Source: Gnetum montanum
Lineage: Eukaryota > Streptophyta > Gnetopsida > Gnetales > Gnetaceae
Length of the DNA stretch: 64,000 nt
Direction of reading: 5' to 3'
NCBI GenBank assembly: GCA_015680685.1
Contig: MNCI01015796.1
Location: 72,345 to 136,344, forward strand
Below are positions 9,710-19,743 of this stretch, one piece after another. The notes beneath the pieces were generated by a model. That model ran no database searches. It saw nothing but the letters and a program-made list of their open reading frames with translations, and was not told the DNA's origin. The position numbers and the translations under genes were made by a program. Position 1 is the first letter of the stretch; the number at the start of each line of letters is the position of its first letter.

Positions 9710-11663
9710 TGGGGCGTATCCCCCATAATTAAACAGTTGAGCATGGCTAAGATTAATAAATGACAAGTTGGGATCCTTGCATGTTGGAAATGTTGGGACT
9801 CGGTCATACCTACCCCATTGGGGTTCACACACTTGGTTATAGTTGGCATAGTGGATCAGGTTATAGGGTGTAGTTAATTAATGAGCAGCTAACCCACTAT
9901 GGTACCCTTGACTGTAAGATGGTATGGAAGGATCAATCTATCTCCCTCAGTGGCTATATTCATTGGGCCGTATGGTTGTTGGAGTATTGGTTGGTGGCCC
10001 AGAGAAAGTAACACAAGGAGTTAGGTTTGAGGAGGGAGCTACATTATAGTGTTGGACTTGTGCTACTCAGAAGTGTATTGTCCCTTCTTACAGTCACATC
10101 TAAAGAAGGGTCGACTATGATATTGTGGAGGATTCCCACTGCTACAGCACAAGTAACATTCGTTGGTTGGTGAGGTGGCACAAAACCCTCTGGAACACTT
10201 GGTGGCGATGTAGAAGGAGGTGAAAGATGAGAATGTTGAAATTGATGAGAAGTGTAAGGTATCCAAGGTGGTGGTTGTGTTGGAAAGGATATGGGTTGAT
10301 AGTATTGAGAAGAATGATAATAATGTGGTGAGATAGAGGATATTGACCCAGTTGGGAAAACATGTTGGACTTGATAAGAACTTAGATTCGGATGGTATGA
10401 AGGGTGTAACCAATTTGAGGATGGCCTCCCCCATGACCAGGATTGTTGCCACTATGTTCGAACACAGTATCTCTGTACAAACTCTGGATGTAACATTCTT
10501 CCCCAGTGCTCCTGTAAATGTGACAAGATTGGACATTGGCCCTTGGGGTGATTGTACAGGCAAATTTTGCATTGATACGTATGATTAGCAGTTGAGCTCT
10601 TATTTTTTTCAACCCTTCTTTCGGATTGTCTAAAGGTATTTCGTCCTTCTTCTTGGTTTGTCATGACTCTACCTTTAATAATGTTGGCATATTCTCCATA
10701 TTTTTTATGCATCCATTCCATCATCTCATTGATCTTTGCCTTAATTTCATCCAATGATTGTAGTACTGGCAAAGATGGTTCCACCTCCTTGAGGTGAGTT
10801 GATTTCTCCTCTTCATAATCTTGGGCCCTTGTTGATTTTTAAGCCTATTGAGATTTTTCAGCATTCTCCCATTTAGCCATTTCTCCTTCTTCTTTTGCTA
10901 CCTATTTGATAAGCTCTTGGAGTTGGTGGGTTCATAGCTCATATAGTTAACCTTGAGCATACATCCCTAAGGTCTCCCTTGTTTCATTACGGAGCCCATC
11001 AACGATATGGTACATTAGCCTCTCCTTAGAGAACTCATGGCCTGGGCAGTTGTTTAACAATATATAATATCTTTCTAAGGCCATGTCCAAGGGTTCATGT
11101 TGTGCTTGTTTCCACTCTTTGATTTTTTTCCTCAAGGCTGACACTCTTGCATAGGTTTGATATCTTTCGTTGAAGAGCTCTACCATTATTGGCCAACGTC
11201 AGATTGATTTTGGTTTTAGGGACCTATACCACACTTTTGTGTGGCCAATGAGTGTCATAAGAAAGAGCTTAATTTTTTGCCATCCATTATCAATGTTGTT
11301 CCATGCACAAGCATTGTAGAAGGCTCATAAATGTTGTTGTAGATCTACTTCATAGCCTCCTAAGAATTTGGGAAAGTTGTTTAAGTCAAGCTTGGGTAGA
11401 CAGCCTTCCTTGCAATGTCTATGAGATATTCGAACAACCTCTTGTATTTTTGTTAGGCTTGTAATGGCCAGTCAGGGTTCATCGTCACTACGTATGTTAT
11501 GCATTTGTGAGTTGGGACGATGTTGTCTTCATTTATGTTTATAGGAAACCCTACATCAGATTGGGTACTTCAAACTTCATCTTCATCATCATATAATTTG
11601 TTGGTTCTCTAATGAATTGCCTTACGAGTTGTTACATTATCATAGTCTTGAGAGAGAGACATG
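9710..11663 (-). pseudogene. gag of Athila I
   Basis: It starts at ATG 11663 (MSLSQDYDN), with other family gags beginning similarly (MSSSHMSN in IV, MSFSHVEN in III). The capsid region reads WYRSLKPKSI, MVELFNERYQTYARVSALRK, PLDMALERYYILL and HIVDGLRNETRETLGMYAQG (11300-10947). A short knuckle follows, CKICLYNHPKGQC (about 10555), spaced CX2CX3HX4C. After a Pro/Gln/Ser/Tyr-rich linker the frame ends in a tail, NYNQVCEPQ ... PTFPTCKDP ... LFNYGGYAPF, shared with VI and in part with III and IV. Gag would form the cytoplasmic particle that packages the RNA. No protease follows. Multiple stops and frameshifts interrupt it. Confidence 0.75.
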
Positions 11664-11772
11664 GTGTGTGAATTTGTGTGTGACTTAAATTAATTTCTTT
11701 CCTAAACGATGTATCATGAATACTTTGTTATAGTGATCTTGTATGATGTAACTAATCTAAATAACTAGCATC

Positions 11773-11792
11773 GTCCATGACAACGGTGCCAA
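11773..11792 (-). promoter_or_regulatory. Primer-binding site of Athila I (tRNA-Asp type)
   Basis: Directly after the 5' LTR the minus strand reads TTGGCACCGTTGTCATGGAC. It resembles the tRNA-Asp primer site TGGCGCCGTTGCCGGGGA common in Athila-type elements, with several C-to-T type changes. Confidence 0.75.
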
Positions 11793-12687
11793 TGATGAGT
11801 GGCAAGGTACCCCTACACTCAACCATATGAATACGAGCATTTCACGCACAATCTGGTCAAACTCCACATACGAGCTAGTTGTGGTATCTAGATAGTTACT
11901 CGTTGATCACAGTTCCCTATCTTCCCACCTAGACTAGTATTTGCTTTATCACGTATGACTTAGTCCAAAGTGAGGTGTATGATATCTTCCTAAACTAATG
12001 CTACTCCTAGAGGCGATGGAAAATAATCTTTAATTCAACTAAGAGGAAAGGGAAGAGAGAGTTATACTAAAAGGAGATAGGGAGAGAGAATCTAAACTAG
12101 CCTAAGTGCGATGAGCATCTATTCCTTAATCATCCGTACACATCTTGGATCTCGTGCACAACTACCACTAGGATTACCAAGCGCATGGCCTAGGTACGCT
12201 ACTGGTATACCAAGTAGTCACACTTAAATGCTCGTGATTAAGTCGTAATCATTCCATGTTTAATAGGAGTTTAGGGTAAAGAGATGTTAACTATGAAAGC
12301 AATAAATAACAATAATAATTAAATAATTAAACTAAGTGAATGCTATAATGATGAAGTAATCTCACTCTTTATTTCCAGTCATGTGCATGTCCAAGTACGT
12401 CACACTTGAATAAAGGATGTCGTACAATTACAATCATCACACTGCAGGCATGCACTAAGAGAAAGGGTTGAGAGAAAAACTGATAAAAAGATCCTACACT
12501 AAACTGACTTTCTAAAACTGACCAAAAAGATTCCTTTCCCATGTGCCTTCATGTGTATTTATAGGCTCACATAGGAACCACGATATTTCATATTTGATAT
12601 CGCTGCTGGATGTGATATCACGTACCCAATATCACATATCCAATATCGTGGGTCCGATATCGCAACCTGATGAATCACGATTCATCA
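11793..12687 (-). repeat. 5' LTR of Athila I (895 bp)
   Basis: The ends on the plus strand are TGATGAGTGG ... GATTCATCA. In element orientation U3 is only about 125 bp to the TATA box (TATAAATACACATGAAGG, near 12560). That U3 is filled with GATATC-type motifs (12580-12665). AATAAAG lies about 190 bp further on (near 12370), leaving a long R/U5. Similarity to the truncated 3' LTR is high but with many transitions. Confidence 0.9.
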
Positions 12688-13460
12688 ACAAATATCAAAC
12701 ATATTCACAAGTGTTGAACCTAAGAAAGCAAATCCAAAATTGAAAACAAGGGACTCATGAAACCCTTATTGTAGCAATGGGTAGTTATTATTCACTATTA
12801 CACAGATGTCCAAGCCATGAATTTTCATCAAATGAACAATTGAGGAACATCATAGATGGACTAAGAAGCAAAAAGAGAGAGAACCTTGGGGTTTATGCCC
12901 AAGGAAGACTATCAAAATTAACCACTCATCAAATTCAATGCCTCATTGATCAAGTGGTAAAAGAATAAGGAGAACATAGAAAAAAGGAATCAACTAAAGA
13001 ATAAAATAGGGATCCATCAATCTAGAAAATAGATGCATGGGTGTGTGATACCCCAGAGGAAGAAACCTTTGACCAAATCATCAGGAAGGAGATGTTATCA
13101 ATTCATAAATCTATTGCTAGTGTAGTAGCATAGGTAGTAAAAATGTGGGATTCTGTAGATGAACGATGTACAATAGCACTAAATATTGTGGAGGAGAAAG
13201 TAGAATAAGCACTCAACAAAGGTAGGAACAAAAAGAAGAAGAAGTAATTTGGACAAAAGGGTAAAGTTGCTTCAGTAGCTAGGCACTCAGACACTACCTT
13301 TATAGATGATGAGGGTTGCACCATGTGCCAATACGAACATCCCAAGGGATGTTGTCAATCATGGTACATGTGCAGAAAACTGGGGCATATGCACTTAATC
13401 CACATTTTTTCAAAAGTAAATATCCAAATGGTAGCTTATCCTCAAAATAACTACAAATGA
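12688..13460 (+). pseudogene. gag of Athila II, N-terminus missing
   Basis: It opens in mid-capsid at NKYQTYSQVLNLRKQIQN, then YYSLLHRCPSHEFSS, NIIDGLRSKKRENLGVYAQG and LIDQVVKE, parallel to the other family gags. The knuckle is CTMCQYEHPKGCC (about 13318-13357), the same CX2CX3HX4C spacing as in I, III, IV and VI. A low-complexity Pro/Gln/Tyr linker leads towards protease. There are several in-frame stops. Confidence 0.75.
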
Positions 13461-13974
13461 TAATCTCAACCAACGTACTATCCTAGTGAAGCCTTGCTGC
13501 AGCCATAGGAGTAGTACCATTAGAAATGGTAGTAGCTACAATCCTAGGCCATGCTATCACTATGCCAATAGTGTCCATATCGACAACCTAATCCTTATGG
13601 ATACTATGTCCAGCATCTAGCCTCGCCTAATTGTGCAACTATTCAAACCCCACAATACTACTTAGTAGAATACCACAAATCAATGCCACCAAGGACTAAT
13701 TCCAACTTATATATGCATCCACCACCAACTAGAACTTCTACTCAACCCTTTAGTCCTATGCCACCAGTGCCACCTCTTATTATGCAAGGGAACTTGCCAT
13801 CACAACCTCAACCAAAAAGTGCTACAAGGGTAGTAAATACACATGAAAGAAAGGATACTTAGTGGATTGGGAACACATCTAACTCTATCCCATCTACATC
13901 AAGTCTTTTCCAATGTAATAAGCTTCCAACTTCATTAGGTTCAAATGTCACAACTATCATGCTTACATAAATAG

Positions 13975-14345
13975 TAACCCATTGGAACAAGGTAGTGGCT
14001 CTTTCATGAAAAAGAATTGACCTAGGAAGTTCCTTGATTTATCTCCAAATAGCAAAACAAAAACCATGCAAAGCTCTATTAGATTCTAGGTCTAGAGTAA
14101 ATCTAATATCTCAAGACATGTACCAGGCCTGGAACCTCCCACCACTAAAGAAAAGTAACATCTATTTAGGGCTTGTAGACCAATCAATCGTAGTTCCACT
14201 TGGACATGTGGATGATGTCATTACCACCATAAGTGGTTGGTCCTATCCTATTGATTTTCTAGTAATTCATGTGGGGGGGAAAATAAGGAAGAGTTTCCAA
14301 TTATCATGGGAAGATCTTGGCTTAGCACCATGGATGCTAATCTTG
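13975..14345 (+). pseudogene. Retropepsin-like protease of Athila II
   Basis: LIYLQIAKQKPCKALLDS leads to the active-site region, where the usual D-S-G-S-R reads DSRSRVNLIS: the glycine after Asp-Ser is changed to arginine. It continues DMYQAWNLPPLKKSNIYLGL and GWSYPIDFLVI. Athila IV keeps DSGSRVNLIS at the same place. The enzyme would mature Gag-Pol. The closing GSPWL motif is frameshifted (seen only as SWEDLGLAPW). Not functional. Confidence 0.75.
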
Positions 14346-14989
14346 GAATTTATGATTTATACTTGGAAATTTCCAAGGAAGATGAAGCCAGAATCATATA
14401 CAAATGAAGGATTTCATGTATTGCATACAACAATCATATGTGCAATTGCATGCAAATAATTTGGGCCATTGATCGAAAAGAGACTAAGGCATGCAATCAA
14501 TGTGTAGAAACAAATTGTATGCAAAATTTCCTATGTGTAGCAACCACCCAACAAGAGGGTACCTAGTGGTTGATTACCAATGAAAAAATCCAATTTGATA
14601 AGTACATGGAACTAGAAGAACAGATCATCAATACCTACATGGTAGAAATAGATAAGTAGGAACAACTAAGGAAAGACACTCTTACCCTTAGAATAATTAG
14701 GAGGAAGAAATAGACTAAAACCACTTGGAAATCCTATAATCAATGGAACCAGAACCACTAGAATTGAAATCCCTACCAACAACATTAGAATATGCATTTC
14801 TAAACAATAAGAACCTAATAATTATCAATGCCAACCTAGACAAGGAACACAAAAGGAAACTATTGGAAGTGCTCAACAAATGGCCTATAGCATTCATGTG
14901 GTCTTATAATGAGATCACAGAAATTGATCCATGAATTTGCCAACACTCGATCTACACTAATCTTGTAGTCAAACCAAAACATCAACCTC

Positions 14990-16272
14990 AATGAAGACTT
15001 AATCCTAAACTCAAGGAGATAGTCTAGTAGGAATTGGAAATTTTGCTTAAGGTAGAATTCATTTATCCAATTATAGATAGTAAATGGATAAGCCCTTTGG
15101 TGATAGTTCCAAATAAGGGAGGTAAATGGCATGTCTACATCGACTTTCGACTATTGAATTTAGCCACATTTAAGGATCATTTTCCATTGCCATTTGTTGA
15201 TTGAATCCTAGACATAATTTTGAGATATAAGTGCTATAGTTTTCTAGATGGGTACAATGAATACAATCAAATTCGCATTGCACCAAAGGACCAAGAGAAA
15301 ACCACATTCATTAGTCCATGGGAAATATTTGCTTACAGAAAAATGACTTTTGGTCTATGCAAGGCACCAACAACCTTCCAAAGTCTAGTTTTAAGCATCT
15401 TCAAGAAGTAGATAGGTAATGGTACTGAAGTCTTCATGGATGATTTCTCCACATACAGGCTAGATTTCAAGTAAGCCCTAGACCAATTGGAGCAAGTACT
15501 TAAAAGATGTATTGAAACTAATCTGAAGCTCAATTGGCAAAATAGCCATCTTATGGTCCATGAAGGCATAGTATTGGGACACAAAATCTCCCAAAGGAGT
15601 ATAGAGGTAGATCGTGAAAAAATCAAAGTTATCCAAAATATCACTCAAAGGCCACAGACACTAAAAGATGTTAGATGTTTTTTGGGCCATATGGGATACT
15701 ATAGAAGATTTATCAAAAATTTCTTGAAAATAGCCAAACCACTGGTAGAACTCACAAAGAAAGATGTACCTTTTAAGTGGACTAAATCATGTGAAAAGGT
15801 GTTTGAAACTTTGAAACAAAATTTAGTTGACACACCAATCCTTCAAGCTTTGGATTGGTCAAGGCCTCTTCATATCATGAATGATGCCTTCAACTATGCA
15901 CTTGGCATAATACTGATACAACTTGATGATTGAAAGAGACCATACTACATACACTATGCCAGTAGGAGCATCAACAAAGCACAATTAAACTACACCATAA
16001 CTAAAAATGAGATAATGAGCATGGTGTATGTGCTTGAAAAATAAAAACATTATGTGCTCGTTTACCAAATCTATGTCCACACAAACCATAGTGCTATCCA
16101 ATTTTTAATGAACAAGCCAATAGTTAGTCCCAGAGTGATAAGATGGCTCATGATTCTTCAAGAGTTTGACATCACAATGATTGATAAAAAAGAGATAGAA
16201 ATTGTTATAGCTAATCATTCATCAAGGTTAAAATGGGATGCAGACAACCAAGTAGAATCCTTGTCATACTAA
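14990..16272 (+). pseudogene. Reverse transcriptase and RNase H of Athila II
   Basis: RT motifs in order: PLVIVPNKGGKWHVYIDFR, FLDGYNEYNQI, FGLCKAPTTFQ, EVFMDDFSTY (the YxDD-type catalytic box as FMDD), LKRCIETNLKLNW, GIVLGHKIS, FLGHMGYYRRFIKNF. RNase H follows: IMNDAFNYALG (first Asp kept), ITKNEIMSMVY (Glu kept), HTNHSAIQFL and IANHSSRL, where the usual TDH and ADH aspartates have become Asn. Stops lie at about 15204, 15409, 15474, 15931 and 16042. The enzyme would copy element RNA into cDNA in Gag particles. Loss of RNase H aspartates and the stops make it dead. Confidence 0.9.
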
Positions 16273-16489
16273 TTTCCTAATGAGAACCTCTTCATTAGAA
16301 CAACAAAGGCCATAAATTCAATAGAATAGCCATGAACTATAGAGTACCTAACATATCTCACCACACAAGAGCTTCTTGTTGAATGGAATAGAAAACAATG
16401 TGAAAATTCCTTCACAAAGCTAAACAAGACATGGAAATAAATGACAACCTGTACAAAATTTATGCAAATGGCCTTATTTAATGGTGTGT

Positions 16490-17681
16490 ACTTGATCATG
16501 GCTAGAAAAGAGTGTTACAAGACATCCATGAAGGTTCATGTGGTGGTCACTATGTAGGGCGTAGAACAACACTTAAATTACTGATGGTAGCCTACTTTTG
16601 GCCTACTCTATTCAAAGATGCACATACTTTTGCCCAATCATGTAAACATTACCAAAGATATGGAGGAATTACAACCATATATGAAGGACCACAACACTAG
16701 ATACAGCTGCTAGAACCTTTTGATATTTGGAAAATTGATTTTATGGGGCCCATTCAACTAATGTCAAATGAAAAAAGCATACATTATTATGACTATGCAT
16801 TATTGCACAAAGTCGGTAGAGGCAACAATAGTAAAGGACTATATAGAAAAAATAGAGACCAATTTTTTTCAACAACATGTGGTAAACCAATTTGGAGTAT
16901 CTAGAATACTAATATCATATAATGGAACCCACTTCACCAGTGCTACCTTTAAGAAACTCATGTAACAACTTGGGGTTAACCATAAATTAACAACACCATA
17001 TCATCCCCAAGTAAATGGTCAAGTTGAAGTCACTAATCATGAAATTACTAGAATACTCACTAGGATAATTGATAGGTTTAGACAAGATTGGAGTACAAAA
17101 TTAAATGATGTCGTATGGGCCTATAGAACATCTTGAAAATTACCTATAGGGTACACCCCATATGAGTTAGTCTATGGAAAGTTGTTGACACTTCCAATCC
17201 AGGCAGAGCTTCACACTTTATCTACTACTAGTGAACTTGACCTTGATTTGAGTTTAGCACAAAACAAACATCTAATGAATTTGAATCTTTTAGATGAAAA
17301 TAGACAAGTAGCACTTATGGGTAGTGAAGTCCACAAGTACTATTCCAAACTTAGGCATGATTTATAGATAAGAAATGTAACCATACAACTAGGTGACAAG
17401 GTTCTCTATTACAATCCTAGCCATTTACCCCAAAAGGCTAAATTTCAAACACTTTGGAAGGGACCATACATAGTACACGTCACTTATCCATCTAGTGTCT
17501 TACATATTCATCACCCACCTGGCACACATAAGCTTATCCTTGTCAATATCCAACAAGTCAAACCATACTATGAGTACTCAAAGGAATCTACCCAACCTAC
17601 TCAGCAGTCTTCCACTTGCTCCATCTTCCATTTCTCTAATCTTCATAATAGTCGTAGGGCTGTCCATTTAAAATCTTAGGT
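16490..17681 (+). pseudogene. Integrase of Athila II
   Basis: The zinc-binding start reads HEGSCGGHYVGRRTTLKLL ... SCKHYQRYG, where the second Cys of CxxC is Tyr. The catalytic core has WKIDFMGP (Asp kept), ISYNGTHFTS (the second Asp, normally SDNG, is Tyr) and NGQVEVTNHEI (Glu kept). Further on come VWAYRTS, PIGYTPYELVYGK and the C-terminal GPYIVHVTYPSSVLHIH ... LVNIQQVKPYYE. I see no chromodomain. The protein would insert cDNA into chromosomes. Frame changes around 16760-17000 and stops show it is inactive. Confidence 0.85.
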
Positions 17682-19165
17682 ACCTTACTAATTTTATCTA
17701 ATTTTTTTTTACAATTCTTTTCATTTTTAACATTCTTTTACATTTTTCTCATTATTTTATACTTTCTCATTTCTTCAAAATTTTTCCATTTTAAAAATAT
17801 TTTTCAATTCTTTAACATTTTACATTCTTTATGCTTTTTCATAATTTTTTTACCATCTTTCCCATTCCTTTTCTAATTTGTTTCAAACTAATTGTAAATA
17901 ATTATTGATCATTAATAAAACACATCTAAATAAAGGAAAAATGTAACTCAATAAGGTGAAGATTTCTTTATGATATCAAGTCATAAGAGGCTAATTATTT
18001 GCATAGTGAGCCCACATCATCCATCCATCCATTCCAACAATAAGAGGTTCTTACCATGACCATAATGATATTCTTTCCATCATCAAACTAAAAATAAACT
18101 TGTGATCATTATGCTTGGACAGAAAAGTGAGGAACCAAGTGGAATGAAAAGGGTGTAACATCAAGGGAACTTGTGGATTCTTTTTGGATTATTATTATAA
18201 GTCCTATCATGTTACTAAGGTTGTATTATATCCTTGTAGATCTAACAAAAAATGGAAATAAGAGTAAAATAAGTGTTATGTTAGAAAGGGTTGACACAAA
18301 TAACAAATAAAGAGCACAAAATAAGTTTTTGGGGGTCCCACTAGAAAGACATGTTATCCATTCCTAAAGATAGGTAGCTTCTCAAAAATGTAAAAATAAA
18401 AATGAGTGTTATGAATAAAACTCCTTCCTTGGACAATATGCCAAGTGACAATACTCCTTGTAACATTGATAGCCTAAAAATTGTAATTCCAAGACATGAA
18501 ATGATGCAATGTCACTAGAATGTGGTCTAGACTTAGTTTGAATCTTGGATAGAAAGGCTAATGATTACTTTAACCACTAATAAAACACAAGAATTCATTA
18601 TGCCTCATGTCCTAATTCTTGCAATTCCTTCTAAACCTATTTCATCTCACTATTTGAATAATCATAACTTATGATTTTGTGTAACATAGAGTTATTTTCC
18701 CAATTTGGTGGTACTAATATGTGTGTCTTGCTAAACAAGTATGTGTTACATTCAACTCCTTAAGTGCCTAAGGACACTTTTAAGCATGGTTATACAAGGG
18801 CATCAAGGGCTAGAGCCTGCTTTGGGAAGGACCCACTTGTATAACTATTATATCTTATACTTGCCAAGTGATTCCACATCATCTTGAGCCTTCCAGTTCC
18901 AATAAATAATAATAAATACTTCCCATATCATTCACACTATCTGTTTTAATAACACAAAAATGTTGTCTTTTTCATTCATTCCATCAATACCTCATATAAT
19001 TTCATAGCGCAAGATTCCTTAATCATAGACTTTCAATGCTTATTTACTACAACTGAAGCATCATTTCCATATCAAGAACCTTTCAACATGATGCATATCT
19101 TCCAACCATCCTATGGGACTTTTTTTTTTCTTTTGAGAAAAACATTCATAAATTTTTATTTTCCT
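17682..19165 (+). other. Spacer between integrase and ORF3 promoter block in Athila II
   Basis: AT- and pyrimidine-rich, with no sustained frame. Block A (GGGTGTAACATCAAGGGAAC) is at 18151-18170, with CTTGTGGATTC after it as in Athila I, then TAGATCTAACAAAAAATGG at about 18238-18256 and AGAAAGACATGTTATCC near 18343, all in the same order as in Athila I. Confidence 0.6.
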
Positions 19166-19170
19166 ATGGT

Positions 19171-19260
19171 GACATCATATCTACAATATCGTAGGCACCT
19201 ACAATATCGTATCCATGATGTCTCATTTATGATATTGCACCCATAACTACTATATATAGC
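19171..19260 (+). promoter_or_regulatory. Internal promoter-like block upstream of ORF3 (Athila II)
   Basis: Two copies of CTACAATATCGTA, then GATATTGCACCCATAACTAC and TATATATA at 19251-19258. This copies the U3 pattern of a GATATC-type cluster just ahead of a TATA box. Downstream it aligns with Athila I (GGGAGTTGTTACCAATTTTTC against GGGAAGTTTTTCAAATTTTC). The ORF3 ATG lies 490 bp on. Confidence 0.5.
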
Positions 19261-19734
19261 ATGGGGGAGTTAGAAAATTTTTTCATTTCTCAATTTCACA
19301 CGAAGGGAGTTGTTACCAATTTTTCTTTGTAGCTAAGAGCTTTGACACTCCACCCTCTAATGCCCATAACTTTCTCATTATTGCCCTAATTTGTATGATT
19401 TTCAAATCTACATGATCCTAGAGTGATCACCTTAGTTATCACTCTAAATGATTTTTTTGAAAATGCTAACAACTGAAAGGTATTATAGGGGTAATTCTAA
19501 GGAGACATATTAAGAATTTTTAAAAGTAAATCACTCATGTTAAGGCCAAAACAACTTTAAAAAGACTTCTAATTGATCATGCCACTCATTTAAAGTACTT
19601 ATGGGGTTGTTATTATAAAATTTTCTAACTCTACAATCATAATGAACTAAGAACTTGATATAACTAAGGGTATGAGTAGGGTATCAATTTGTTGCTCATT
19701 TATGAGAATACTCTAGTAATTCCAAACCCTTGAT

Positions 19735-19743
19735 TGATTGTAG
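19735..19743 (+). promoter_or_regulatory. Splice-acceptor-like site before ORF3 (Athila II)
   Basis: TGATTGTAG is followed at once by ATGG. A branch-point-like CTCTAGTAAT lies about 30 bases upstream. The match to Athila I at the same junction is exact over the nine bases. Confidence 0.5.

Larger units (their letters stand above)
4436..12687 (-). mobile_element. Athila I: non-autonomous Ty3/gypsy element with gag and ORF3, no pol
   Basis: A minus-strand LTR element. The 5' LTR is 11793-12687, followed by a primer site (11773-11792), gag (11663 down to about 9710), a non-coding middle with a promoter-like block, ORF3 (7771-5031), a polypurine tract (4839-4853) and a 3' LTR truncated to 4436-4838. 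No protease, reverse transcriptase or integrase is found between gag and ORF3. The 5' LTR edge lies inside the gag of Athila II (next bases ACAAATATC), so I inserted into II in the opposite orientation. The outer part of its 3' LTR is lost, so no target-site duplication can be confirmed. Family placement rests on gag and ORF3 similarity to II, whose RT looks Athila-like. Confidence 0.85.
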
